From Platycnemis pennipes (taxonomy: Eukaryota > Arthropoda > Insecta > Odonata > Platycnemididae): 64,000 bases of DNA. Positions within the stretch are counted from its first letter, which is position 1. Each line of letters opens with the position of its first letter. Location of the stretch: positions 39,154,354 through 39,218,353 of the forward strand of contig OW121849.1 of assembly GCA_933228895.1 (NCBI GenBank). The letters are read 5' to 3'. The notes beneath the pieces were generated by a model. It saw only the letters and a list, made by a program, of their open reading frames with translations. It was not told the DNA's origin and ran no database searches. This document shows, piece after piece, positions 11,942 through 23,969 of the stretch. Position numbers and translations under genes: made by a program.

Positions 11942-14709
11942 CTAGAGTGTACATTGGTGTGAACTAGTTCATAAACAAGTTTTATAATTGGAATATGTAC
12001 TTTTTCTGCGGCGCCTCACTTGTGACTTAGAGAAGTCAAATCTGATAAATGACTCTGGAAATGATTTCAAAAGGGTAGAAAACAGATACAAAACTCATTT
12101 CTAGCCTTATATTTATACTCCCTCTAATCCCAAATTAGGTTCGTATTCCATGTAAATACTCACGTTACTTCAAATTTAAGAATCGGATTCACGCATATAG
12201 AGATCCTAAACATTGAAATTAACACTGTAAGAGACTTTTTCAAGAATAAAATACGGAACACTTGGGAACTTGACTAGTCCATGTTCAATCTCTTTTCTTT
12301 AATTTAATAAATTTCCAACGTACTTCTTCTATATAAAATGCTCAATCTCCCTTGAGCAGACCGAATTACACGAGTCCGACATCTACATACACGTCTTTCC
12401 ACCCTGGTATGTACCCTTCACTTCCATGGAGCTTCTACTAAGCTTGATGAATGAAGTTACGACGTAAAAATATTCCAGATGCATTCACTCATCAGGGAAT
12501 CACGCAACTTAATTTCCAAGAATATCTCGGTCAATTACTGTTCGTACTCTTCAATTTTACTCCAGTTATTCAGATGAAGAGGATTTATTTTCTCTCACAG
12601 TCCCTCATCATAAAATATCTTCGCATATTTTTATCTTACCTCGGTCTTTATGTTCAGGATAAAACAAAAGTCATCATGCGAGTCAAATTGTTAGAACTGC
12701 TAATTAACCAAGAGACGAATACTGCTACAAACTCCACACACAGCTTTTGGTCTTAAATGACATCTTCTCAGATTTATAAGTAATTATCTTACTTGCTCGC
12801 GTGGTCGTATCTTTTCAGCTGGAATCTTTGCTTCCATTATACTTCCTCGAGTCTATTTTGAGGTAAAACTTTCTTTAAGACGTGCTCCGCGGATGATTCG
12901 ATGAATAAGAGACATTTTTGTGCTAACTTAATGAGGTTGCGAGGATAATCCTTAGAAAATGTCAGGCATTTCTTTAACGGACTGATGAGGACTAGGAGGA
13001 AATGTTTACATTTTAAAGCGAGAATAAACTTTTAATAGGAAAATTTTGTTTGTATTTTCCTATATGCAAAGTTCATAGACATCCATAGTTTTTTCAAACC
13101 TTAGAAAAATATGGAAGGTAAATCTTACGGCCAGGGAATTTTTTCGGGCAATGACAGAGGTTTGCATGATATAAACTCCGTTGTATGAATACGGCATACC
13201 ATTAAATTTATTATTCCAAACGTAAAATTTTATTGAATAGCGTCAAAGAAAACTAAAACTATCCCGCTAGTTATTTTAGTTTATGCAAAAAAATTAGATA
13301 TTACTTTAATTCTTGCTACCTCTACTGTGTTTTTTAATATCTAGCGAGCCATGCGCATTCGTGGTCAAAATTTCACGCATTTATGGCATTTATCTTCGTG
13401 ATACATTAGAAACTTTTAACTTAATATTTTAGCGAGGTTTTCGATTCTTGTCCGATCATTGGATGCTTTTGGACTACATTTTCCAATTAATCTAAAAGTT
13501 GATCTTAAATGTGCGCAATGCTTTTATTAATCTACTAGTTTAACCTTTTTCATGCTTACCTTAATAAATATTAGTAGTAATTGATGTGCAATACTTCTTC
13601 GTATTTCTTTTCTCCTGCTAAGTGTTGAGCATTAATAGATTTATGACCTCCGAATTCCAGCTAAAAGCAATGGCGTCAGACGTTGATCTTGGCGGCTAAA
13701 ATAGAACGATAGTAAATCCTGCGTTTAACATTCCCTTTTGCCCAAGTTATCTAGAATCAAATAATGTCAAAATATGTGATCCAGCTACATCTGTGGAAGG
13801 AGTGGTGGTGTATGTGCCCCAAGAAATTTTCTTCTGGAGTACGCCATTGATGTTCTTTTTTTATTTCCATTTGCGAGAAGACTGTAAATGAAAATCAAGG
13901 ACATTCATTCCGTTGCTGTGAATAAATGTTCGAATGTAACTCGGCCTGGCTGGGGCTGGTCACGAACCATGTGCATAGGTTTAAAATACGCTCCACCGAA
14001 TCTAAAAAAAATTCCGATTTGAAATCAATGGGAACCTGAAAATTCATTCCGGAGTGTAGAGAAACTTTTTTATGTATATATTTTAAACTATCTCAGGAGT
14101 GCCTACCTTTTTTTCGAAGTTCCAATTTCCATTCGTGAATACGATTGAAAGACTAACGCTATTACTTCCGCGCTGGCGAGTCGGTGCATGGAATGATGAG
14201 GGCAAGGCGCCTGGAGTGAAAGACGCCGTCCGAATTCAATTCAGTGCGACAGAGAATCGAAAGGATCATCCGGCATTACCATTACAAGGCCGTTCCCGGA
14301 GTGAGTGCCGAGGAGAAGGGGTTAGGACGAGGGAGGAGAGCTTTCTCGTTGCCTCCCTCTGCACTTTCTTACTCGCGAATGCCAACTCGTAAAGCGTGAT
14401 CGTATAAGTGTGACTCATCCCGGCGGCGCGCGGGTGATGGGGGCAGCACGTGCCTCGGATACGTAGTCATTATCCATCAGCCTCGCCCTCCCCTTCCTCC
14501 CCTCCCACAACTCCCCCCCTCCTTGCACCAATTCTCCCTCACCCTTCTCCTTCTAGGTCATAACTACTCCGTCCCCAACCTCCTAAGACCTTCGCCTCTT
14601 CCTTCCTTAATCTCATCACTTCCACTGCCTCAATATGCAAACCGTTAGTCCCCTTGGGCATGGTCAAGAGAACAATACACCTATCATTTAGGACTGCGAG
14701 CCTCCGCTA
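11942..14709. other. Non-coding AT-rich DNA
   Basis: No gene or repeat recognised. 14160-14390 is less AT-rich, and 14470-14630 is C/T-rich on + with frames of no apparent meaning. Confidence 0.4.
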
Positions 14710-14734
14710 AGGGTTGCTGGATGGATAGAAAGGG
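14710..14734 (+). repeat. Left part of an older SINE split by a younger SINE
   Basis: gggttgctggatggatagaa aligns with the head of family 1 (ggttggtgtggtggctagag). Its continuation (gtactcacccataaggcc) resumes at 15085, beyond the younger insertion and its duplicated target site. Confidence 0.6.
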
Positions 14735-15070
14735 GGGATCGGGTTGGTGTGGTGGCTAGAGTACTGGCCTCCCATCCCGAGGGTCCGGGTTCGATTCCCG
14801 GCAGTGGCGGATTTTTCAGTGGAAAACCGGTCCCCACTTGAAGGCCTATTGGAGGGCATTTCAAGTTCAGCACTCTGTCCGTCGGATGGGACGTTAAGCC
14901 GTGGTCCTCTTGGCGCGTTTCGTTCGTTCGTAGGCTAATGCCGACGCCGGGTTTCTCTCCACCCTTCCTCCGTTCCCTGAAAACCACTACCATTACCGAA
15001 TTACCCACCTATCCTAAATGGCGCAAATGACCTCCGCTGTCGGTCGCCTCCCCTGAATAACCAACCAACC
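14735..15070 (+). repeat. Intact tRNA-derived SINE (family 1 reference copy)
   Basis: A 336-bp element flanked by a perfect 14-bp direct repeat, atggatagaaaggg, at 14721-14734 and 15071-15084. The head has a Pol III A-box-like segment (tggtggctagagtactgg, about 14749-14766) and an exact B box, ggttcgattcc, at 14788-14798. The unrelated body ends in ctgaataaccaaccaacc, a short (AACC) tail. SINEs are non-coding and rely on a LINE reverse transcriptase. The perfect target duplication and intact B box indicate a recent insertion. Open frames across it are incidental. Confidence 0.9.
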
Positions 15071-15285
15071 ATGGATAGAAAGGGTACTCACCCATAAGGC
15101 CATAATTTGGATTCCGGAAGAATTTATTTGACATCTCAAATAGGATTATATTTGGAGAGGATGGTAATTTCTCTTCTTCGTCTATCCGTTGGGACGTAAG
15201 ACCGCAAATAACTTGGTGCCTTTCAGTAACAGCAGGATAATGCCGATGCCAGAATTCTCTTCATTCCTAAAGCCAGAGTTTGAAT
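15071..15285 (+). repeat. Right part of the older interrupted SINE
   Basis: After the duplicated target, the older copy continues with a degraded B box (tttggattccgg), ctatccgttgggacgtaaga and ggataatgccgatgccagaa, in reference order. It is clearly more diverged than the inserted copy. Confidence 0.7.
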
Positions 15286-15399
15286 CTTGGAGTATAGGAA
15301 TCTTGGCCCGAGTTCGGGTTACTCCTAGTATTGCGGTTAGAGAGCAGTCCATGTTCGCAGATCTTTGGTCCGAGGAGCTGGCGTATTAAATTGGACATT

Positions 15400-15535
15400 T
15401 CTTGTGTTCTATATGCAATGGACTGGTTTCCATCCTTCAGATTTTTGGTTTGAATACCATAAAATACATATATTTGGGAGTCACCCAATTAAGAATGCTG
15501 TATGGAGACAATTCTTAATACAGTTCTCCGTAGTA
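15400..15535 (+). repeat. Left part of a second interrupted SINE
   Basis: gactggtttccatccttcag ... tttttggtttgaatacc resembles the family 1 head and B box. Its body resumes at 15884, so it was split by the minus-strand SINE between. Confidence 0.55.
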
Positions 15536-15883
15536 TTAGTTATTCGGCGTAGGCGACCGGCATCTAAGGTCACTTACGCCATTTCGGGAGGTCTTTGGGT
15601 AGAGTTAGGTTAATTCATTTATTCCAAACTTTTAGAGTTAGGTTATTTCAGATACTGATGGAAGGGTGGAGAGAAACTTCGCTTCAGCTTCACCCTGCTC
15701 TAACTGAATGACGACTAAGAGCCCTCGGCTTAACGACTCGCCCGACGGTAGGAGTACTGCACTCGAAGTTCTCTAAATACAGCACTCAAACAGGAAACAA
15801 TGAAAAATATCGGCTACTGCCGGGATTTAAACCCGGGCTTTGGATTGGAAGCCAGTACTCTAGCCACCAAACCAACCGATCCC
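15536..15883 (-). repeat. Near-full-length SINE, minus strand (family 1)
   Basis: On the minus strand it begins gggatcggttggtttggtgg ctagagtactgg, has a B box ggtttaaatcc (complement of 15823-15833) and gccgatatttttcat, then the body (taccgtcgggcgagtcgttaag, tttctctccacccttcc) and a tail ending gccgaataacta. This is about 348 bp, close to the reference length. No clear target duplication was found. Confidence 0.85.
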
Positions 15884-16045
15884 TTTCAGTGTTACCTCCA
15901 AACTCTGTGACATTGGAAGAAAGGCAGTGGATCCCAATGAAACCTTTCGTTAAAAGCAGGATGAGGCCAACGCCCAGTTTCTCTCCACCTTTCCACCCCT
16001 CATCTTCTACCTTCCATTGCCATTTTTACACCTTTCTTTTAGGAA
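15884..16045 (+). repeat. Right part of the second interrupted SINE
   Basis: aactctgtgacattggaaga, then gatgaggccaacgcccagtt, tctctccacctttccacccc and ccattgccatttttacacc match the family 1 body and tail on the plus strand, lacking a head because the head lies left of the inserted copy. Confidence 0.65.
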
Positions 16046-17600
16046 AGAGTTGTCTTGCACCACAGGGTAGCGTTGAAAACACCGATGATTACAGAGTATA
16101 GGTGTATAGCTGGGACCAAAAGATAACCAGCCAAGAAAATTCTGCTTCCATGGAAAAGACTTTAGAGAAAATCGGATAATATGGAGGTGTATTTTTTTCC
16201 GTTAACTAGGTACAACCGTTGAAGTTTTCCTTTCATGTTTCCCTTTATTTTTGCAGCTTACATCCCTTATAGATTTTCAATTGCCAGTTTTATTTAAAAC
16301 TTAATCTCCCAATTTTCTTGAAATTCATTACAACATAAGTAATAACCATGTGCAAAGAGGCTTTAAGGTATGTTGAAATTATATAATTTGCTTAATGGCT
16401 GGGAGAAGAAAGATGGCAAAATTTACTTTTATTTTCGAGTAAAAGCTAGTGATTTTTCAAAGCTAACAAGTAAACGATTATTCACTGACCAATGATTCCT
16501 ATTTTCTAGTAATAATTTTGGCTGAGAGATTGATGAATTCAGTACGATCCTATGTCGTAGGATTCATTGAATCCTACAAAATATTTTTTTCATCCTTCAG
16601 AATAGAGCAGTAAATTTGTGATTGTATTTAGAAAGGTTATGAAATTAATTCCAAGAGTCAAACTTTTGAAACGCCCTTCATGAATAGTCATTGCATTGTG
16701 AATATTGCATTGCTATCTATCCTCTATATCTGTAACTAAGTCATATCGCTCTAAAAGTTTGAATCGGAAAAATGATTTTTATGATTCATCGAGGTGGAGA
16801 TTTTCTTTCACATTGCTAAATTTGGGTAAGGATGAAAATGAGGTGTCTATTTTTTGTGACATTTTAAGTGGCATAACACATACTTCCTTTCATCTCTTGT
16901 TTGGACTGAAAAATGTCTTGAATTTGCGTACAGCGGTTTTGTGTAATTACATATCCGTAGTAGACACACGGATCTGCACGTTATTACACATCCATGAGTA
17001 GATATGCCCTGCCCCTGGATTTGAGGACATGAGATCCATAATCGGTCACTATCGGACACAATATCGACCAATTTACACATCGATCTTCTCGCCTGATGCT
17101 TTGAACCAAAGATCCCCGGTGTCGTGGATAAATTCTGCATTGCTTGCAATCAGCGTTCCTGTTTCTCTTCCCGTTGTCTTTGGTTACTTTTTCCTCATTC
17201 TGATAAATGTAAATCAGTCGGTGTGTTGCATTTTCTTTGCTTATTTTTTTCTATTCGAGCCATATTGTGCACCAAGATAGGCCAACATGCATATTAATGC
17301 GGAGAATTCAATAGCAGAAGCCTCGCGACCGCCCTCAAATATTTTCCATCCAGGCGTGGCCATAAATAGTTTTCCTTCGCGAGAATAAAACAATTCTCGC
17401 GGGAAAATACTACACCGAGGGCGCGTCTTTTTTTTAATTTCGTATTTATTTAAAACACCCGACTCCCTCCTAACACAGTCCAGCAAGGCGTGAACGACCT
17501 TATTCAGCGTTCATATTTCACCGAGACATCCCATGAATCCCGCAGCCCCCCTGTAAAAAAAAATAATTCACCCGACAATAAAATGAACGTCACGTTAAAA
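16046..17600. other. Non-coding AT-rich DNA
   Basis: No gene recognised. It contains a perfect 21-bp palindrome, gtaggattca-t-tgaatcctac, at 16557-16577. Otherwise nothing stands out. Confidence 0.4.
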
Positions 17601-18300
17601 AGTCATTTTTATTAATGTTAATTTTATCTGAATGCTGGGGAGAGGCCGGGAGAGAGGCTCGGTATGAAATACTGAATTAACTCGCGACGCTTCTCGGGAA
17701 AAAATATAATAATAATCCCGTCCTCCCTTCTCCTGTAAATTCCTCGTTGCTGCGCTCTCGACGTTTTTTCCCCATCCTTCCCTTCCCTTCCCTTTGCCGA
17801 TTCTCTGTCCTCCCTCCCTCCAACACTCTCCCTATCCCCTTCCCTTACCCTTTCCTCCCTCCTTCCCAACCCCCCTCATTCGCTTCCCCATCACTTCACT
17901 AATGAGGTACGTATTCCTCCTTATGGCCGCGCATAAATGGAGGTTGGCCCATACCTTTTGCACGCGTTACAAATCTCGATTGCAATAAAACATGGCGGTG
18001 CTTCCCTCGCTCTCCCGTCTCGCCATCCGCCCAAACAACTATCCACCGGCCGCCGCAAAAAAAAAGAAAGAAATAAGCAAATAAAACGTAAAAGAAGGGA
18101 AAGCCGTGTCCGCAGGCGTCGGGGGTGTCGACGTCCGTGGTAACTCGACCGGAAAAGAGGACCGTTCGCTCTCCGTGCCTCTCTATCCTCTCACTCTCTC
18201 TCAGCTCGTCAAAAACCCTCAAACCTTGGTGAGAAGACACCTCCTAGACCCTTTGGCCCTTTGTTACCCTTTCCCCTACCGTCCTTCTCATCCCTTCCCC
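17601..18300. other. Pyrimidine-rich island
   Basis: 17755-17890 is nearly all C and T on +, and 18170-18300 is similar. The frames on either strand are low-complexity (Arg/Glu-rich or Pro/Ser/Leu-rich) and not credible genes. Confidence 0.5.
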
Positions 18301-18332
18301 GTGCACACGGGGCCAAATGGTGGCATTACAGT

Positions 18333-18423
18333 GCGGTGCGAAATTATTTTCGCCAAAATTATGGCACGAAGTATTTTCGTGAGCACGTTACGGTGCGAAA
18401 TTACGATGCAATTTTCGCACCGC
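18333..18423. repeat. Short element with 11-bp inverted ends
   Basis: gcggtgcgaaa at the left pairs with tttcgcaccgc at the right. ggtgcgaaatta also recurs directly inside, at about 18391. This could be a very short MITE or a rearranged duplication. No target duplication was confirmed. Confidence 0.45.
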
Positions 18424-19265
18424 TTCTAACCAATAAAGTTTTAACGGATGGTATGAGGAGGAGTTTGAAATATCCCGATACAGGGAGAGAAATAGGATAG
18501 GTATTGAGCCAATGAATAAATGGAATGTAAATTTGAATTGTGACTCACCATCAAAGCATACTACTCTCAAAAAACTATCTATTCAATTTTGTGCCAATAT
18601 CGGATTGACATCGCATCCCATCGATGCATAGGGGCTTTGGTTCTACTTGTTTCATTTGCATCGGTCTTATTGAAAATTGCAAATATTTGAAGGGTGGGCA
18701 AAATTTAGGCCGAATTTATTAAAACCTAATTTCTCGTTTCATGCGATGTTTTGTATAAACCGGGTTGATTCAAGAAAGTAATGACCCGATGTCCATGTTT
18801 CATCTCATCATGCAGCCCAATTTATCTCCTACCCCGACTCCATATTCCTCCTCACTTTCACAAGAGGTGGTTGTCCACGAATCCCCCTTCTCTCCTTTCG
18901 CCGTCGACTCTCCCTCAGCCTCTTCCTCCTCATCCGTCCCCAAAGAAAGGACACCGCCTCAGACGCCGCTCCCTCTTATTATCGGCCAAACCCCCTTTCA
19001 TCCCTCATGAAGGAGCCGCCGCCTTTGCCTACCATTCCATTTCCTCCACCCTTAAAAGGAGAGTCAGACTGCCCTCTCAGCCACCTACCCCCGCAACCCC
19101 GCCATCCAATCTCCCTCGCAGTCTCCCTCCACAAAATCTCCCAATCTGCCTTTCAAGTCGCCGCCACATCCCTCCAACTCCTTATCCTAACGCCCGTCTG
19201 CAGGGCTCTGCGATACTGCGATTCATCCGTAGGAAAATGAGATATGACTGTGGTATCTAGACGTA
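18424..19265. other. Non-coding DNA with a C/T-rich core
   Basis: 18800-19200 is C/T-rich on + and gives a 159-codon frame rich in Pro and Ser with no domain. The rest is AT-rich. Confidence 0.45.
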
Positions 19266-19319
19266 AATGCGGAGACGGTACTCCTAGTAAGGATATTGCT
19301 ACGCGATGATATGTGATAC

Positions 19320-19380
19320 ATCTGCATCTATATCTACGCAATACCCTGCAAGCCACCATAAAGGTGTGTGGCAGGGGATA
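19320..19380 (+). repeat. Dispersed arthropod-type repeat fragment
   Basis: tctacgcaataccctgcaag then ccaccataaaggtgtgtggc aggggat resembles a 3' repeat tail that I recall from many arthropod genomes (ctacat..taccc.gcaa.ccacc..). A weaker copy lies at 45838-45890. The parent element is not identified. Confidence 0.45.
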
Positions 19381-19570
19381 TCATGCGATTTAGGTTTTCC
19401 CGCCTTTTGCGATACAATACAATTTTGGAATGTTAACGAATAGCAATTTCATGCGATATGCGACTTCATACGATATGAATATCATGTAATTTGTGATATC
19501 GGTGATCTTAACTATGTACGATAACGCGATATGTGATTTTATTTGATCATGAGCTGTTGAAGATTTATAT
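19381..19570. repeat. Degenerate gcgatatg-type repeat
   Basis: Variants of atgcgatatg and acgatatg recur every 15-40 bp (for example 19449-19477 and 19517-19535). The same motif is repeated at 35790-36310. It looks like a decayed short tandem array. Confidence 0.4.
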
Positions 19571-21800
19571 TGCAAATTCAAATTATTAATGTTTTTACGA
19601 AAAAAGTTGCGCATCAATGTTGCGCAACGTCAAAAGTTGCGCAACCAAAACCCTATATTACGCTGCTAGGAAATCGTTACAAGACTACCTTCATGTCTTC
19701 TAGTTACCTATGCTGGTCAAGTTTCCAGGTCTAAGCCGTGAGGTTTTTCGGCCAGTCAATTTGCTAAGCTTCGAATTCCATTGTATGAGATTAATTAAAT
19801 TCTAAAATAGTTTTTTTATACTTTTGCTCCTTAATAAACGCTATTTGCTGCTACAGCTTCAGTATTTTACCTACAGAATTAATTCTGTGCTTCTATTTCA
19901 TTCTCTATCCTCCGGTGTGTTCATTTTCTCCTTTTATCCCTGCGGGCCATGAGTTTCCTTCTTGGGTCATTGTACTCTCTTCGCTCCACCTTCAAACGCT
20001 CCACTTTACTCCCAAATATCAGCACTTTTCTCTGCCCCTCATTCTGATAAGTAAAAAAATGAAACTGCAAGCATGTAACAATTTCCAGGAATATGCTGCA
20101 AAGGGTATCTAAAGTACATTGAAGATCATCAGTCTTGCGTGTTTGAGAAGTTTTACATATACTTACCCGCCGGGCAGTCCAATAAATTTTTAAATTGAGA
20201 GAGCTAAGGATAGTGGTTGCCTCCGTTTCTCGCTTGGGTGTCCAAATGTAATTCAAGATGAAAATGCTCTCGGGAAAATTGAAAAGGGGTGTAACCATTT
20301 GATTCCGTTTTAACTTCCCTCCACTATGAATCAGGATGCTGTTCATTGAACGAAACATCTTAGTAAGTTACCATGTTTATTCCTTTCCGTTTTCTCTTAA
20401 TTTTGTATGGGATTCCTATTTTAATGGGTGAAATATGTCTAGTGGAATGGATATTTCTTATTTTTGCACTCCTTTACCAGCTGTTAACAAATTGACTTCC
20501 TTTTGCTGTGTCTTGTGCATCTCTCGCCCCTTTACCTCGGGTCAAATCTGAATTGTAATCCTTGAAATATATTAATGGGAATCATCATTATCATTTGTAT
20601 ATTCTTTTTTGGACATTTAATGCCCTTTTTGATACTGAAATTTTTGTAGGTTCATATTGTTATCCGATCCGTGATTTTTGATTTATACCTTTTTGGTCCC
20701 TCACCGTAACTTTTTAGTCTCCTTTCTCCTTTTTCTAAATCAAAATCTTTTTTTGCTCTATTTTAACTCTCTCCTTGCGATTTTATTTTCAGGCAACAAT
20801 TTTGATATGATGCTGTCTAAAAGAATATTAACTTGTTGCGAAGTTTTACCATTAACCTCTACGTCTAGCGAGATTTCACAGCGCTTGAAAACGAAGTGCC
20901 GCAGGGCATATCAATGACAGCGTTTTGTGTTCCACCGTGTTTCGGGAAAAAATCGCGAAAATTGCTGTCAGCCTTTGTGCTTTCGTATTTAGTCTACATT
21001 TGGAAGGTGCGCGCTCCAGATATTCGTTTCAACTTGTTCATTTTGTTATCCACTTCAAAGCCCATACCGTTGCAGGGAGGGATTTTGCTGTACCAAAATC
21101 GAATGCCGGCCTCGCCGAAATATTTATGTTTTTAGGATGGCTTTTCCTCCGATCGACCTTTCACGTGCAACCCTGTCATGCGGCGCTCGAGGCTCCGACC
21201 CTGACGATTCACCTGTCACCCCGGCACCCCTGCCTGCGGAGAGATATCTGTCGCAGCCAAGTTCGGCGGCGGCGGACGTTGATGGGAAAAACTCTGTCTC
21301 TCTTGATAAATCGGGAACTATTCACGATGCGTGTGTGTGTATGTGTCGCTCCCTATCTACTCTCTCTCTCGCCCTCTGCTGTTTTTTTCCGGAAGAGGAA
21401 CAAGAGCGCAGCGTCGGCGTGGTGGGATTACAACGAAATTTTGCGGGGTAGCCGCTCGTGGCGAGTGGCTATTTACCTTCAGGTACCATCCTTTCGTTGA
21501 TAAGCCCCCTAATGCGCGTACAACTTGCTTTTCCCTCTCGTCCCAGAACATGATAATTTGAATACACAAGACCTGAAAATATAATAATGGCTTCATAACA
21601 TTCGTTTATAATGAAAGCAAAGTCTGATCCTTCTTTGGCTGATAGCATAATCCGGGTACGTAGGATGAAGTGAATGCTCTCTCTCTCTCAATTTTGGGGT
21701 GCAGGTGTTCCCTAATGGATAGGATGGAGTACCCTTTATTTTTATTCGTATTTTTCTCGTTCCTGCACCAGCAGCGCGTGTGGCCTTTCACCTTTCCCTC
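19571..21800. other. Non-coding AT-rich DNA
   Basis: No gene recognised. The frames at 19921-20358 (-) and 20925-21500 (+, 191 codons) have no family motif. A gtgtgtgtgtatgtgt run is near 21331 and a tctctctctc run near 21680. Confidence 0.4.
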
Positions 21801-22180
21801 ATTCCGAGTCTACTCTCACGCTCTCCTTGTCTCCTCTGATTTCTCCGACCTGCCCGCTTTTAAACCTTCCCCTTCCCTTCGCCCTCTCTCTCCGGCAGTC
21901 TCCCCCTCCCCTCCCTCCTCATCCTTTCCTCTCGCTTCCCTCCCTGCCCATCTCTTCCTTTTCCCCTCCTGCGCGCATTAACGTCATTACTCTTACGGGA
22001 AACCATTTATGCACACCTTTCCGCCTCGACACAAGCATTTCTGGCTCGTCGCCCCCCACCTCGCCTTCCCTCCCCGCAGGTCTGGCGCGCGAAACTGCCC
22101 TCGCCCCTGTGAAAAGTCGTCCCCTTTCCGCCCTTAGGACTCTCCCGCCCCAAAGGGATGCGCTGCGGTACCGCAAAACG
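21801..22180. other. Pyrimidine-rich island
   Basis: Strong C/T bias on + (21860-21970 especially), with low-complexity frames on both strands. No gene signal. Confidence 0.5.
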
Positions 22181-22925
22181 CTTTTTTGAATTATTTTTAT
22201 AACTTTGCTCCGCCGAAAAAAATTGCAAAATGTATCTGTGAAGGATTTAGTATAGAAACGGGTTTAGTGGCGAGGACTTTCAGGAAAATATATCGTTGCC
22301 CGAGCATGCGATTCCGAAATGGAGGGAAGTTGATGAGTTCTCAAGTTAATGCGTTAAGAAACGTTGGTCGAAAATCATAAATTGGGGTACTGTGCAGTTG
22401 GTCTGTTAATGAAGAGTATCGGAAAAGCCTTATTTATTAGAAGCCTTAAATATTAGGCTTTGAAGATGAAAATGGGGAATGATGTAGGTGGAAGGAATAA
22501 AAAAGAAAAGGGGATTAATATCTGGTAGAGGATGAAAGAGGATCATTATATTTTGGAATTCTACTGGTGAGGGTAGGTTTGGATTGAGTCTTCCTACTAT
22601 GAATAATACCCGTCTTCTTTGCTTAATTTTTCCAACTTTCTTCCTCTTTTTGCTCCGCATCAAATGACTTTCTCTTTTCTCCCATTTCATCTCTTCTTTG
22701 CCCGCCCAATACCACCACCATTTACTTGTGAAATTTTCCTACGTTGCTTCGTCCTTATTTACTCTACGCCTTTTTCGCTCCAACCATCTCAATAAATCTT
22801 TCGTTCGTCTTCTTTGCCCATCAGTCTTTTCACATCATGAAAGCAAGCATATAATAATCCGCCTATACATTCCCATTCTTTTCAACATTCCGAGTATGCA
22901 GTTTCAATGCTAGCAGGGTCAGAGT
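22181..22925. other. Non-coding DNA
   Basis: Purine-rich at 22440-22560, otherwise AT-rich. Nothing recognised. Confidence 0.4.
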
Positions 22926-23078
22926 TTTTCAGTAGGAATTGCGGTTTCTTCTCACGTGTCTTGAAGAAAGCACGTCAAAAGTTCTATTCGTCGGATAGGG
23001 TTTCACCTGTGAGCCTGTCGGTGTCTCTGTCAAGAGTATGCTGACGCCAGCGAATGGTTTATTTCCATTCCTACTCAT
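22926..23078 (+). repeat. Degraded SINE body (family 1)
   Basis: tttttcagtaggaattgcgg, ttctattcgtcggataggg and tatgctgacgccagcga correspond in order to the post-B-box, mid-body and taggctaatgccgacgcc segments of the reference SINE. Confidence 0.55.
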
Positions 23079-23490
23079 TACACACAACTACCTCTATCCA
23101 GTCACTGATCACTCCTTAGCGATCGCGTAAATGATGGTCAAATACCTTGAGCACAACAGAAACCTTTACCTGAGAGTATTTTTATGTCTTCAATCGAAAC
23201 TTCTGCACTATGCATGTATTTTATTTTTCTCACTCCCGTTGAATTTCAAGGGGCACATTCAGCTACCTATATATTAAATGATCTATCGGGTGTGATTACT
23301 GAAATGGTACATTACTCCAGTGACAGATTGCCATCCCCTCGCACTTCGTCTCACTACCATTTTCCGCCAACCTCGATAGCCAGTTGTAGACGCTTAAGCA
23401 TGTAGCTAGTGTGGATCCCGCCTTAACTGTAGGAGTAATGCCTGCGTTAGTGTTGTATAGCGTAGGCTAATGTAGGCTACGAGGTGCAAG
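23079..23490. other. Non-coding DNA
   Basis: No gene or repeat recognised up to the target duplication of insertion E. Confidence 0.35.
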
Positions 23491-23501
23491 GTACTCGTAG
23501 G

Positions 23502-23958
23502 AATCAAAAGGAAGTCCTCAGACTTCACTTGGTGGTACTGCATGATAGTAGTAAATAGAACAATCACATTGTAAGATTCCACAAAATTATTATTTTAAAA
23601 CTGCTACCAAAAACAACGTACACTTGTTAAATGAAGATATGTTCCCTTCCAACTCTCCCTTCCTGACATTACCTTTTCTCTCCTCCCTAACTTGACCCAT
23701 CACCTTAACCCTCCCCCCTCCTCCGGCCAAGTCACAACTAGTTACTGTCTCCACCCTCCTGTCCCCCCCCCCCCTCCTTATCTCCCATTGTTGCTCCAAC
23801 CCATGGATCACGTAAACACCTTGCGGGTATATAAGGAGCTCGCTAACTCTACGCGCTTACCTTAAAGATGATTGGTAAACCAATCGAAACCTAGGTTGGT
23901 GTTAAAATAAAAAAATTGTGGAATCTTACAAAGGGATTGTTCTATTTACTACTATTTA
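23502..23958. mobile_element. Foldback insertion E with a long spacer
   Basis: An 11-bp direct repeat, gtactcgtagg, flanks the insert at 23491-23501 and 23959-23969. A 43-nt extension (23502-23544) precedes the left arm (23545-about 23597), which begins atagtagtaaatagaacaat and pairs with the right arm (about 23902-23954). Arms contain ttgtggaatcttacaaag, as in elements A and B. On the plus strand gatgattggtaaaccaatcg (23867-23886) followed by aaacctaggttgg resembles the core of the other copies, with a perfect 6-bp stem, but lacks the CT of CTGATGA. About 300 bp of C/T-rich sequence separates the arms. Confidence 0.65.
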
Positions 23959-23969
23959 GTACTCGTAGG

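Noticed and set aside
14735..14810. tRNA gene at the SINE head
   Set aside because: Has A- and B-box-like sequence but no full cloverleaf, and is joined to a repeated body with a target duplication, so it is a SINE.
20925..21500. 191-codon open frame on +, the longest in the window
   Set aside because: No motif, signal peptide or family resemblance, overlapped by other frames; no splice or codon-use support.
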